Part shown: one piece after another, positions 1-6,525 of the stretch
Layout: every line of letters begins with the position of its first letter
How positions within the stretch are numbered: position 1 is the stretch's first letter
Origin: Clostridia bacterium
GTDB taxonomy: Bacteria > Bacillota > Clostridia > Christensenellales > Aristaeellaceae
Reading direction: 5' to 3'
Length of the DNA stretch: 8,451 nt
Assembly: GCA_017412445.1 (NCBI GenBank)
Contig: JAFPYA010000208.1
Coordinates: 1-8,451 of the forward strand
Position numbers and translations under genes: made by a program
Notes under the pieces: model-generated
What the model was told of the DNA's origin: nothing
The model's input: the letters and a program-made list of their open reading frames with translations, nothing else
The model's database searches: none

Positions 1-71
1 GCCGCCGTCGCCATCGTTAACCGCCGCTGCAGACGCAGCTGCCGTAAAAGGCGATATACGCTGTTTACGTT

Positions 72-1376
72 TTATCTTTTATCCTTGTCGATGAACTCCA
101 GCGTCACCGTCGCAAGCAGGGCAAAAACCAGCACAAAGCCGGCGAGGCGCAGCCAATATTGTGCTACGTTGTCCGCCGTGCTGTCGTAAGCCGGGTTGTA
201 GCTGGCCTGCGCCGCCTTTTCTCCGATGAAGGTCTTTACCTTATCTTCGCCGGCCATGTCCATGAGCCTGCCCACCGTGGTCTTTACGGTAAATTTCGTA
301 TCCCGCTTTTCCTGAATGTCCGATCTGCCCGCCAAATAGTCGATTGCTTCTCCAACGGTCATTGTGGTGCCAAGAGGCGTGCCGGCGTATTTTTGCGCAA
401 GCTCTTCCGCCTGAGACAGCGTCGTCATCATTTCGCCCGCCGTGGTATCCTCCGTGACGCGCTCCTGTCTGAAGTCAGCGAAGGCAGGCGAGGAGTTCAA
501 TATGCTGCCTACATCGCCGAGCGTTACCGCGTCGCTTATCTCCTGAGCGCGAAGCTCACTTATGGCAGAGTTGTCTTCGTCCTGCAGAAGCTCAAGGGCC
601 TGCCCGAGGGTGAATGTACCTTCCACCTCAGTGTTCCGCATTTTGCCGAGCATATTGGATATGGTGGCGTACGGACGGTTGTTGGTGTCCGCCTGAGCGG
701 CGATCACCTTGAGGCCGGGGTTGGAGATGGTGAAGTATGTGAGCGTCTTCGTCCAGGCCGGCAGCATGAGCATGCCGCCTGAGAACACCAGCTGGAAGAT
801 AAGTATAAACGGCATTATGGTCATGGCCGCGGTGGTGGTATGCGCAAGCGACGACACCCACAGCGACAGCATGTCGGAGGCGTAGCTGATAAGGAACATG
901 GAGATGGCAAAATCAAGCAGGAACCATCTGGTAACAAGTCCCCCGGTCGGATACTTGACCCCCACCAGCAATGTAACGTACAGCGTGACCCCGGTCTGGG
1001 CCAGACACAAAAGCGCCTGATATATCATGTGGGAAAACACGTATGAGGAGATGTGCATGCCGCTTCTGTGCTCGCGCTTGATCACGTCCCTTTCGCGGCA
1101 GATGACCTGAATGGAGTTGAAGCAGCCGTTCCATATGCCCACGCACACCAGGGCGAAGGCGCCCATCAGCGTGCCCTCCATGTTTATGAACATCCTTTTG
1201 CGCACCACCATGCCCACGAGGCCGGCTATCAGCGCCGCCATGGGCAGCACCTTCCAGTCATTTTGATAGACGAACATGCGAAGCAGCTTGCCGAAATATA
1301 TTCGCACCTGAGAAAGGCGCCCGCGATGGCGGATTGAAAGCCTGAGCGGCGCGCGCTGTGTATTCATATTATCCAT
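72..1376 (-). CDS. ABC-2/ABCG-like transporter permease with repeat-bearing large loop
   Basis: This is the membrane-spanning subunit of an ABC transporter, 434 residues from the chosen start. Hydrophobic segments lie at about residues 42-59, 69-87, 110-137, 152-176, 182-207 and 407-429. That makes six helices with a very large hydrophilic loop (about 210-405) between helices 5 and 6, the place where ABCG proteins carry their external loop. The loop contains five T-x-G motifs about 28 residues apart (glycines 258, 287, 314, 342, 369). The start at 1376 is preferred because GGAGGT sits 5 nt upstream; the frame stays open 13 codons further but has no better site. It overlaps the end of the ATPase gene by 8 nt, so the two are surely cotranscribed and probably translationally coupled. 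No terminator is seen in the 71 nt after the stop, so the operon may continue. Substrate is unknown; assignment to the ABC-2/ABCG superfamily is inferred from topology and partner. Confidence 0.82.
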   Translation of the reverse strand: MDNMNTQRAPLRLSIRHRGRLSQVRIYFGKLLRMFVYQNDWKVLPMAALIAGLVGMVVRKRMFINMEGTLMGAFALVCVGIWNGCFNSIQVICRERDVIKREHRSGMHISSYVFSHMIYQALLCLAQTGVTLYVTLLVGVKYPTGGLVTRWFLLDFAISMFLISYASDMLSLWVSSLAHTTTAAMTIMPFILIFQLVFSGGMLMLPAWTKTLTYFTISNPGLKVIAAQADTNNRPYATISNMLGKMRNTEVEGTFTLGQALELLQDEDNSAISELRAQEISDAVTLGDVGSILNSSPAFADFRQERVTEDTTAGEMMTTLSQAEELAQKYAGTPLGTTMTVGEAIDYLAGRSDIQEKRDTKFTVKTTVGRLMDMAGEDKVKTFIGEKAAQASYNPAYDSTADNVAQYWLRLAGFVLVFALLATVTLEFIDKDKR

Positions 1377-2730
1377 GCTGCACCTCCGCAAACTTAAGTA
1401 CGAATTCGTCCGCAAGGCCGTCTCCGCCCTCCTCCTTGCGATTGACGGCTTTTACTATCTGCTCCATGGTCTGTCTGTCAAAGAAGCGCCGCGCTTCCTC
1501 TATGCTGCCGTAGAAGGCAAGCCGTCCCGTGCGCGCGGAGTCCTTTGCCAGCACGATTACGTCGTCAAACAGGTCGATCACGCGGTCTGGCGTGTGAGTG
1601 ATTACGATGATGATCTTGCCGGCATCCGCAATCTTGCGCAGCTGCTCAAACAGCTCACGCGCCATCACTCCGTCGAGGCCTGAATCCGGCTCGTCCAGTA
1701 TAAACAGCGAGGGGTTGCTTATAAACTCCATGCTGATGGACAGGCGCTTTTTCTGCCCGCCGGAGAGCTTTTCGACCAGATTGTTCTTTACGGGCTGCAG
1801 GCCGAAAATGTCCATCACCTCGTCCACGCGCGCCCGGCGCTGAGCGGCGGGTACGTCCGGGGGGAGCCTGAGGCGCGCGGCGTCAAGCAGTGTATTCAAA
1901 ACCGTGTCCTTGCCGCGCATCATCTCGGACTGGGGCACGAAGCCCACCTCATACTGCATCTTTTTGTACTGCTTGTACATGTTGCTGCCGTTAAGTACCA
2001 CCTCGGCGTCGGCCTTCTCATAGCCGTTGACGGCATTCAGAAAGGTGGTCTTGCCCGCGCCGGAGCCGCCGAGCAAAAGCACCATATGTCCCTGCGGAAT
2101 GGACATATTGATGTCCCTGAGCAGCACCTTCTTCTGGAAAAATTCTCTGGCGCTCCTCTCTCGCAGGTTGACCGTAAGCCCCTCGGCCATCACGCTGGCG
2201 CTGCCATGCCTGGCAAGGCGCTCCATCTCGGCTCTGAAATCCTCCACCTGCCAGGCGGGACGATACTTTTTGCCAAAGCCCAGCACCACTGCGGGAATCC
2301 ATATAGTATAGGAAATCAGGCACAGCCACAGCCAGCGCTTGCGAAGAGCATATACTCCCAGAAGGCCGCTCCAAATACGAAGGCCGTAAATGAACCGGGT
2401 GAATGCAAGAGGGATGCTCAATACCAGCACCAGCAGCTGAAGGCTGGTAAAGCTTTCAGAGCCCTTCGGCAGAGGAATGATATACGACTGCAGGCTCAGC
2501 AGAATCAGCACGGCATCGGCCACGCTGTAAATGCGTCCTTCGGGTTCGCGCCCCGCGCAGCGGGAAAGCTGGTATTCTCTGGCGCAGGGAATCAGCGCCC
2601 ACCAGCCCTTAAGTCCGCTCTTCACCAGCAGCCGCCATACGCCCGCAATGTACAATGCGGTCAGGACGGCTCCGAGAATCGTAGTGGAGTTGAGCAGCAC
2701 CCGACCCAGTATCGTAAGTATCGCGTCCAC
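1369..2730 (-). CDS. ABCG-type ABC transporter ATPase with N-terminal DUF5684-like membrane domain
   Basis: Energy-supplying subunit, 453 residues from a GTG start. The first 155 residues form a membrane domain with hydrophobic stretches at about 15-36, 69-88, 97-119 and 133-153, and a GWWALIPCAREYQL segment (42-55) resembling the GWxALIPxYNxY signature of DUF5684-type proteins. A nucleotide-binding domain follows: Walker A GGSGAGKTT (221-229), Q-loop Gln267, signature LSGGQ (322-326) followed by KKR, Walker B ending LDEP (345-348), D-loop SGLD (350-353) and H-loop His379. All catalytic positions are intact. The LSGGQKKR-LSIS stretch and the whole-domain pattern resemble ABCG/White-type ATPases. 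The GTG start is chosen because AAAAGGAG lies 8 nt upstream; the longer ATG frame from 2808 would begin inside the promoter. It ends inside the start of the permease gene, its evident partner. Transport direction and substrate cannot be read from the sequence. Confidence 0.88.
   Translation of the reverse strand: MDAILTILGRVLLNSTTILGAVLTALYIAGVWRLLVKSGLKGWWALIPCAREYQLSRCAGREPEGRIYSVADAVLILLSLQSYIIPLPKGSESFTSLQLLVLVLSIPLAFTRFIYGLRIWSGLLGVYALRKRWLWLCLISYTIWIPAVVLGFGKKYRPAWQVEDFRAEMERLARHGSASVMAEGLTVNLRERSAREFFQKKVLLRDINMSIPQGHMVLLLGGSGAGKTTFLNAVNGYEKADAEVVLNGSNMYKQYKKMQYEVGFVPQSEMMRGKDTVLNTLLDAARLRLPPDVPAAQRRARVDEVMDIFGLQPVKNNLVEKLSGGQKKRLSISMEFISNPSLFILDEPDSGLDGVMARELFEQLRKIADAGKIIIVITHTPDRVIDLFDDVIVLAKDSARTGRLAFYGSIEEARRFFDRQTMEQIVKAVNRKEEGGDGLADEFVLKFAEVQHG
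1382..1387 (-). promoter_or_regulatory. Ribosome binding site deciding the permease start
   Basis: GGAGGT on the minus strand, 5 nt before the ATG at 1376 and inside the last codons of the ATPase gene. It supports starting the permease at MDNMNTQ rather than at the longer upstream ATG at 1415. Confidence 0.8.
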
Positions 2731-2738
2731 GTTCAACG

Positions 2739-2746
2739 CTCCTTTT
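2739..2746 (-). promoter_or_regulatory. Ribosome binding site for the GTG start of the ABC ATPase
   Basis: AAAAGGAG on the minus strand, 8 nt before a GTG at 2730. No comparable site precedes the ATG at 2808, which overlaps the promoter -10 region. This decides the start of the ATPase. Confidence 0.8.
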
Positions 2747-2798
2747 GATAAGAATTGGTATGCGGTATGCGCCTGGAAATTGGATTCGTTTGACGAGT

Positions 2799-2827
2799 AT
2801 GATACCACAATTCGACACCAATTTCAA
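2799..2827 (-). promoter_or_regulatory. SigA-like promoter of the ATPase-permease unit
   Basis: On the minus strand, TTGAAA (2822-2827), a 17-nt spacer, and TATCAT (2799-2804) preceded by TGG, giving an extended -10. Transcription would start near 2792, leaving a leader of about 60 nt. Its position just after the upstream terminators fits the start of a new transcription unit. Confidence 0.72.
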
Positions 2828-2854
2828 GTGCGCGCGGCCTTGCGTGACGCGTTT

Positions 2855-2895
2855 CCAAAATCAAAAAGCTCCGGGCAAACGCCCGGAAGAGCTTA
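2855..2895 (-). terminator. Second intrinsic terminator after the ABC exporter
   Basis: CCGGGC and GCCCGG pair around a 4-nt loop, extended by AAGCT/AGCTT across a 3-nt bulge (2866-2894). On the minus strand this is followed by GCTTTTTGATTTTGG, a U-rich tail. It lies about 110 nt past the exporter stop and just before the next promoter, so it would insulate the two units. Confidence 0.72.
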
Positions 2896-2919
2896 AATTC
2901 AGCCTATAATACCTGCTTC

Positions 2920-2940
2920 AGGTCAATTTGCCGTTGACCT
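2920..2940. repeat. Perfect 7-bp inverted repeat AGGTCAA/TTGACCT
   Basis: AGGTCAA (2920-2926) and TTGACCT (2934-2940) are exact reverse complements separated by 7 nt. No U-tract follows on either strand, so it is not itself a terminator. It could be an operator-like site or a hairpin in the read-through RNA between two terminators. Function is not shown by the sequence. Confidence 0.5.
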
Positions 2941-2966
2941 CTTCGGTATCCCGTCCCGCGTGTGGG

Positions 2967-2992
2967 CAAAAATGCGCGCCGCTTCGGCGCGA
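2967..2992 (-). terminator. Primary intrinsic terminator of the ABC exporter
   Basis: CGCGCCG (2975-2981) and CGGCGCG (2985-2991) form a perfect 7-bp GC stem with a 3-nt loop. On the minus strand it is followed by CATTTTTG. It starts about 12 nt after the exporter stop codon, the usual position for a terminator. Confidence 0.75.
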
Positions 2993-3002
2993 GCGTCTGC
3001 CG

Positions 3003-4748
3003 TTATACTATCCCCGCCGCGTCTGAGGTCTGTATCGCGTTCATACGGGCGGAGCTGCCGCCGAAGGCCACGAGCTCAGCGTGCGTGCCGCTTTCGGTCA
3101 CCCTGCCGTTTTCGATGACGAGTATGCGATCGGCGCCGCGGATAGTGGAGAGGCGGTGCGCTATTGCGATGATGGTGCACTTTCCTGCAATGGAGGAGAT
3201 GGCCTTTTGTATCTGTCGTTCAGTCTCCACGTCTACCGACGCGGTGGCCTCGTCTAGTATGATTATCGGGGAGCGCCTGAGTATCGCGCGGGCTATCGCC
3301 ACCCTCTGCTTCTGGCCGCCGCTGAGGCGCAGTCCCCTCTCGCCGACCTGCGTCTCATAGGCGTCCGGCATAGCCATAATGTCATCGTGGATGTTTGCCG
3401 CCTTCGCCGCCTGTATTATGTCATCCATATCTGCCTTGTGGACGGCGTAACCTATGTTTTCGGCTATCGTGCCGTTAAACAGAAAGATGTCCTGCAATAC
3501 GGGCGAAATGTTCTTTCGCAGGCTTTCGAGCGTCACATCGCCTATGTCGTGGCCGTCGATGAGTATGCGGCCCTCGTCCGGCTCGTAAAAACGGGAAATG
3601 AGCTGCGTAAGCGTGGTTTTGCCTACGCCCGTGGGACCTACCAGTGCCAGCATTTTGCCGCTCTCGCAGCGGAAGGACACGTCCTTAAGCACGGGGCTGC
3701 CCGGCTGATATGAAAAGCTCACGTTTTCAAATTCTATGTCGCCCTTCACGTTTTCGAGCGGACGGGCACCCGGCTTATCCCTGATTTCCTCCGGCGCGTC
3801 CAGTATCGCCATCACGCGCTCCGCGCCCGCCATGGATTGCTGCATGTTTTCAAGTAGATTGGCAAGGCTCGTGACCGGCCCGTAAAACAGGCTCAAGTAC
3901 AATAAAAACGCAACTATGTCCTCTACGTACAATTCGGCCTTGTAAGCGAGGTAGCCGCCAAAGCCCACCACGAGTATAGTGCCAAGCGAAGATATAAACT
4001 CCACCGACGGATGGAAAACCGCGCTGATTTTGAGCGCCTTGAGCATGGCTCGTATGTGCTCGAAATTCTTTTCGTCCACGCGTCCGGTCTCGTATTCCTC
4101 CCTGCCGAAGGACTGTATCTCGTGCACGCCGCTCAGGTTGTCCTGAAGCTTTCCGTTAAGCTCGCCCATCTTCTTCTGAGACGTTCTGAAATACGGCCTG
4201 ACCTTCTTTGAAAATATAACGCCTGAGCACAGTATGAGCGGTATAGGCGCGCAGGTTATGAGCGCGAGCTTGGGGTTGATTATGAGCAACACCGTGAGCA
4301 CGCCCAGAAACGTGACGAGGTTGGTTATGGTTTCGGGGATCATGTGGGCGTAGAGCAATTCAAAGTCGCGCGTGTCGTTGACTACGCGGCTCATGAGGTC
4401 GCCCGTCTGCTTGTCGTGAAAGTAGCCCATGTGCATGTGCTCAAGCTTGTCATATGTGCGGGTGCGCAAATCGCCCACCAGATACCACGCGGCCTTGTGG
4501 GCCAGATAGTTGCTAAGATACCTAAACAGTATCCTGAGCAAGTACAGCATAACGAGCGTCAACGTAAGCGTCAGTATGCTGTCAAGCCCTTCTCTGTCCA
4601 CGCCGCGGCTGACTATGCCCGTCATGCTTGAGAGAACCTTCGGCGCGGCAAGGTTTATGCCCGTAAGCGCCAGAGTGGACACAATGGCCACGATATAGAG
4701 CGTCCTGTAGCGTATCGCTTCCTTGCTTAAGCGCCAAAGCAGCCTCAT
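3003..4748 (-). CDS. ABC exporter half-transporter, fused membrane and ATPase domains (MsbA/MdlB-like)
   Basis: A complete 581-residue half-transporter that should act as a dimer in the cytoplasmic membrane. An exporter-type membrane domain (residues 1 to about 315) has hydrophobic stretches near 17-34, 56-75, 135-180 and 250-292. The nucleotide-binding domain follows: A-loop Tyr347, Walker A GPTGVGKTT (371-379), Q-loop Gln419, X-loop TQVGERG (466-472), signature LSGGQ (475-479), Walker B ILDE (497-500) and H-loop His531. Every catalytic position is present and the X-loop is specific to exporters. GGAGG lies about 9 nt before the ATG. It has its own promoter and a terminator just after the stop, so it appears monocistronic. 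Exporters of this kind often work as heterodimers encoded by adjacent genes, but no partner is in the window and no degenerate site is seen, so a homodimer is plausible. Substrate (drug, lipid or peptide) is unknown. Confidence 0.93.
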   Translation of the reverse strand: MRLLWRLSKEAIRYRTLYIVAIVSTLALTGINLAAPKVLSSMTGIVSRGVDREGLDSILTLTLTLVMLYLLRILFRYLSNYLAHKAAWYLVGDLRTRTYDKLEHMHMGYFHDKQTGDLMSRVVNDTRDFELLYAHMIPETITNLVTFLGVLTVLLIINPKLALITCAPIPLILCSGVIFSKKVRPYFRTSQKKMGELNGKLQDNLSGVHEIQSFGREEYETGRVDEKNFEHIRAMLKALKISAVFHPSVEFISSLGTILVVGFGGYLAYKAELYVEDIVAFLLYLSLFYGPVTSLANLLENMQQSMAGAERVMAILDAPEEIRDKPGARPLENVKGDIEFENVSFSYQPGSPVLKDVSFRCESGKMLALVGPTGVGKTTLTQLISRFYEPDEGRILIDGHDIGDVTLESLRKNISPVLQDIFLFNGTIAENIGYAVHKADMDDIIQAAKAANIHDDIMAMPDAYETQVGERGLRLSGGQKQRVAIARAILRRSPIIILDEATASVDVETERQIQKAISSIAGKCTIIAIAHRLSTIRGADRILVIENGRVTESGTHAELVAFGGSSARMNAIQTSDAAGIV

Positions 4749-4819
4749 TCAATCATCCCTCCCCGGTGCGGAGCGTGCGTAATTTCACAAGCGGAGTGCT
4801 TAAATCGTTCTCAGCTTAC

Positions 4820-4848
4820 AATATACCACACTTCCGGTCTCTCCGCAA
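4820..4848 (-). promoter_or_regulatory. Promoter of the ABC exporter
   Basis: On the minus strand, TTGCGG (4843-4848), a 17-nt spacer and TATATT (4820-4825) preceded by TGG, an extended -10. The leader would be about 65 nt. The TGTGGTAT core at its -10 is shared with the ATPase-permease promoter at 2799-2827. Confidence 0.65.
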
Positions 4849-4977
4849 TCCCTGAATAGGAAGAAAACCTGACATTTGCCCGGAATCTTCGCAGATAACA
4901 CATCTCTTCGCTTTGCCTGCGCTGAGGCTGTTATTCACCGGTTTATGAGCTTAACAGCACAGAGAACGGTAAAATGA

Positions 4978-5006
4978 TTGACAATAGAGCGTGCAAAGTG
5001 TATTAT
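4978..5006 (+). promoter_or_regulatory. Near-consensus SigA promoter of the FAD oxidoreductase
   Basis: TTGACA (4978-4983), exactly 17 nt, then TATTAT (5001-5006). Transcription would begin near 5013 and give a leader of roughly 87 nt. With a perfect -35 and a one-mismatch -10, this is one of the strongest-looking promoters in the window. Confidence 0.78.
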
Positions 5007-5055
5007 TGAGATGCATTATTGAATTATCGAGGCTTTGGAGAGTTTTTGCGATTTG

Positions 5056-5072
5056 ACGGTTGAGAGAACCGT
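5056..5072 (+). repeat. Leader hairpin upstream of the FAD oxidoreductase
   Basis: ACGGTT (5056-5061) and AACCGT (5067-5072) form a 6-bp stem with loop GAGAG. The loop's AGAG can alternatively pair with the following CTCT (5072-5075). It lies in the mRNA leader with no U-tract. Whether it regulates anything is not shown. Confidence 0.4.
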
Positions 5073-5099
5073 CTCTGGCGCTATACACGAGGGAAAAGA

Positions 5100-6407
5100 A
5101 TGAATATACGCGATGGCGAAAGCTTTGACTTGATCGTGGCGGGCGCGGGCTGCGCGGGCTTTTGTGCGGCGGTTCAGGCAGGCCGCGGGGGACTGAAGGT
5201 CGCACTGTTTGAGCACTTTGCAATGCCCGGCGGCGCGCTGACGGTGCTTGGCAGCAACTCGATAGATCAGTTCAACAATCCGTTCCGCCCTGTCGGAGAC
5301 AGGATGGTAATTGCAGGCATAGGCTGGGAATACGTGCTCAGGCTTCAAAAGGCGGGCTTTGCCGAAATACCCGACATGGATGCGCTGTACCGCGTCCATT
5401 CTCAGTACGGCGTAAAGGTCAACCCCGTGGCGGCCGCAGCGCTTATGGACGAATTGCTCATAGAAGCGGGCGTCAGGCTGTTTTACAGGCAAGGCGTTGT
5501 GTCTGTGGACGTCAGCGCAGGCGGCAGGCGCATAGAGGCCGTAATCGTAAGCACCGGGGACGGCCTCGTGCGTCACCTGGCCAAAATGTTTATCGACTGT
5601 ACGGGAGACGGCAATCTGTGCGCATGGGCGGGAGCGGAATATGAAATTGACAATGCCTTGCAGCCCGGCACACTGCGCCTGTACACCGAAAGCGCAAACG
5701 CTGCCAAAGCTGATATGCTCAGGACGGACGCGCTCTGGCAAAGGGAGTTGGGCGTACGCCCGGAATTGCGCGAAATGCTCTGCTCGGGGAGCTTCGATAC
5801 GCTGTTCAAAACAAACGGCGACAATACGAACCATATCTGCGGCCTGAATACGACAGACAGCGAGAGGCGCACCCTCGCCGAGGTCGCCGCGCGGCGAGAC
5901 GTAATGCGGCTAATGACCGTACTGAAGAACAGCGGCAATCCCGCGCGCATCACGGGCTCCGCGCCCGAATGCGCCGCGCGCGAAGGCAGGCGCATCATTG
6001 GCGACGTATACATGACCGCAGACGACTACCTCCGAAAGCGCGTATACGACGACGCGGTCTGCTATACCTACTGGTTCATCGATATACACCGCGCAGGGCA
6101 GGCGAGCAAAATCGTTTACCTTCGCGATACGGAAACTCCCACCATTTCGCTCGGAGCCATGCGTCCGAGGGGGCTCTACAATGTGTTTGTCGCCGGCAGA
6201 TGCGTGTCGGCAGACCGTGAATGCGCCTCCGCGATTCGCGTAAAGGCTTCATGCATGGCCATGGGACAGGCCGCCGGCGCAGCCGCCGTCTGCGCATTTA
6301 AGGGCGGTATATGCGACACGCGCGCCGCAGCCGCATCTGAAGTAAGAAGCTATCTCTTAAGTCAGGGCGCCATACTGCCTAAGCTTAGCGCCTCAAGGAA
6401 CAATTGA
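5100..6407 (+). CDS. FAD-dependent oxidoreductase (PF12831-type)
   Basis: A 435-residue flavoprotein, predicted cytoplasmic, with no signal peptide or membrane segment. The N-terminus has the Rossmann dinucleotide motif GAGCAG (15-20) after a hydrophobic strand, and the acidic Glu38 that ends the second strand and should bind the FAD ribose. Further family hallmarks are FIDCTGDGNLCAWAG (165-179), REGRRIIGDVYMT (294-306) and a C-terminal FAD block from GLYNVFVAGR (358-367) through SAIRV to GQAAGAAA (389-396). The pattern fits the FAD_oxidored family, whose members mostly have no known substrate. At least 13 cysteines are spread through the chain, with no clustered iron-sulfur motif. The start has GAGG about 7 nt upstream and follows a strong promoter. 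A terminator lies just after the stop, so the gene is probably transcribed alone. No neighbour suggests the substrate, so no specific reaction is claimed. Confidence 0.87.
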   Translation: MNIRDGESFDLIVAGAGCAGFCAAVQAGRGGLKVALFEHFAMPGGALTVLGSNSIDQFNNPFRPVGDRMVIAGIGWEYVLRLQKAGFAEIPDMDALYRVHSQYGVKVNPVAAAALMDELLIEAGVRLFYRQGVVSVDVSAGGRRIEAVIVSTGDGLVRHLAKMFIDCTGDGNLCAWAGAEYEIDNALQPGTLRLYTESANAAKADMLRTDALWQRELGVRPELREMLCSGSFDTLFKTNGDNTNHICGLNTTDSERRTLAEVAARRDVMRLMTVLKNSGNPARITGSAPECAAREGRRIIGDVYMTADDYLRKRVYDDAVCYTYWFIDIHRAGQASKIVYLRDTETPTISLGAMRPRGLYNVFVAGRCVSADRECASAIRVKASCMAMGQAAGAAAVCAFKGGICDTRAAAASEVRSYLLSQGAILPKLSASRNN

Positions 6408-6411
6408 GTTC

Positions 6412-6436
6412 AGGCGGTGCCGCCTTTCTTTTTTTC
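6412..6436 (+). terminator. Intrinsic terminator of the FAD oxidoreductase
   Basis: AGGCG (6412-6416) and CGCCT (6421-6425) form a stem around GTGC, followed by TTCTTTTTTTCT. It begins 5 nt after the stop codon. The stem is short but the U-tract is strong. Confidence 0.78.
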
Positions 6437-6444
6437 TCACGGGG

Positions 6445-6473
6445 TTGAAACGCAGCCAGCTTTTTGTTATAAT
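6445..6473 (+). promoter_or_regulatory. Promoter of the membrane glycosyltransferase
   Basis: TTGAAA (6445-6450), 17 nt, then a perfect TATAAT (6468-6473) preceded by TGT, an extended -10. It starts 9 nt past the previous terminator's U-tract. The leader would be about 45 nt. Confidence 0.82.
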
Positions 6474-6525
6474 GCAGCGCGTATTGAAACCGCGCTGTTG
6501 CATTTGAATCTGGCGAACGGAGCAG

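Larger units (their letters stand above)
4749..5099. other. Divergent intergenic region between the ABC exporter and FAD oxidoreductase
   Basis: This stretch holds the minus-strand exporter promoter (4820-4848), the plus-strand oxidoreductase promoter (4978-5006) and a leader hairpin (5056-5072). No convincing gene, tRNA or terminator was seen in it. The central part (about 4850-4975) shows nothing I can assign. Confidence 0.6.

Noticed and set aside
1..71. Open minus-strand frame after the permease stop, including an ATG at 14
   Set aside because: No ribosome binding site and too little sequence before the window edge to call a gene. The small GCTGC/GCAGC hairpin here lacks a U-tract, so it is not called a terminator.
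2086..2748. A 220-codon open frame on the plus strand, antisense to the ABC ATPase
   Set aside because: It lies opposite a gene with intact ATPase motifs, its translation shows no recognisable motif, and it is a by-product of GC-rich codon use. The long frames at 159-782 (plus) and 5016-5834 (minus) were rejected for the same reason.
2757..2770. Tandem GGTATGC GGTATGC
   Set aside because: Only two 7-nt units in the ATPase mRNA leader; easily chance.
2905..2910. Perfect TATAAT on the plus strand
   Set aside because: No -35 box at a suitable distance and no plus-strand gene downstream.
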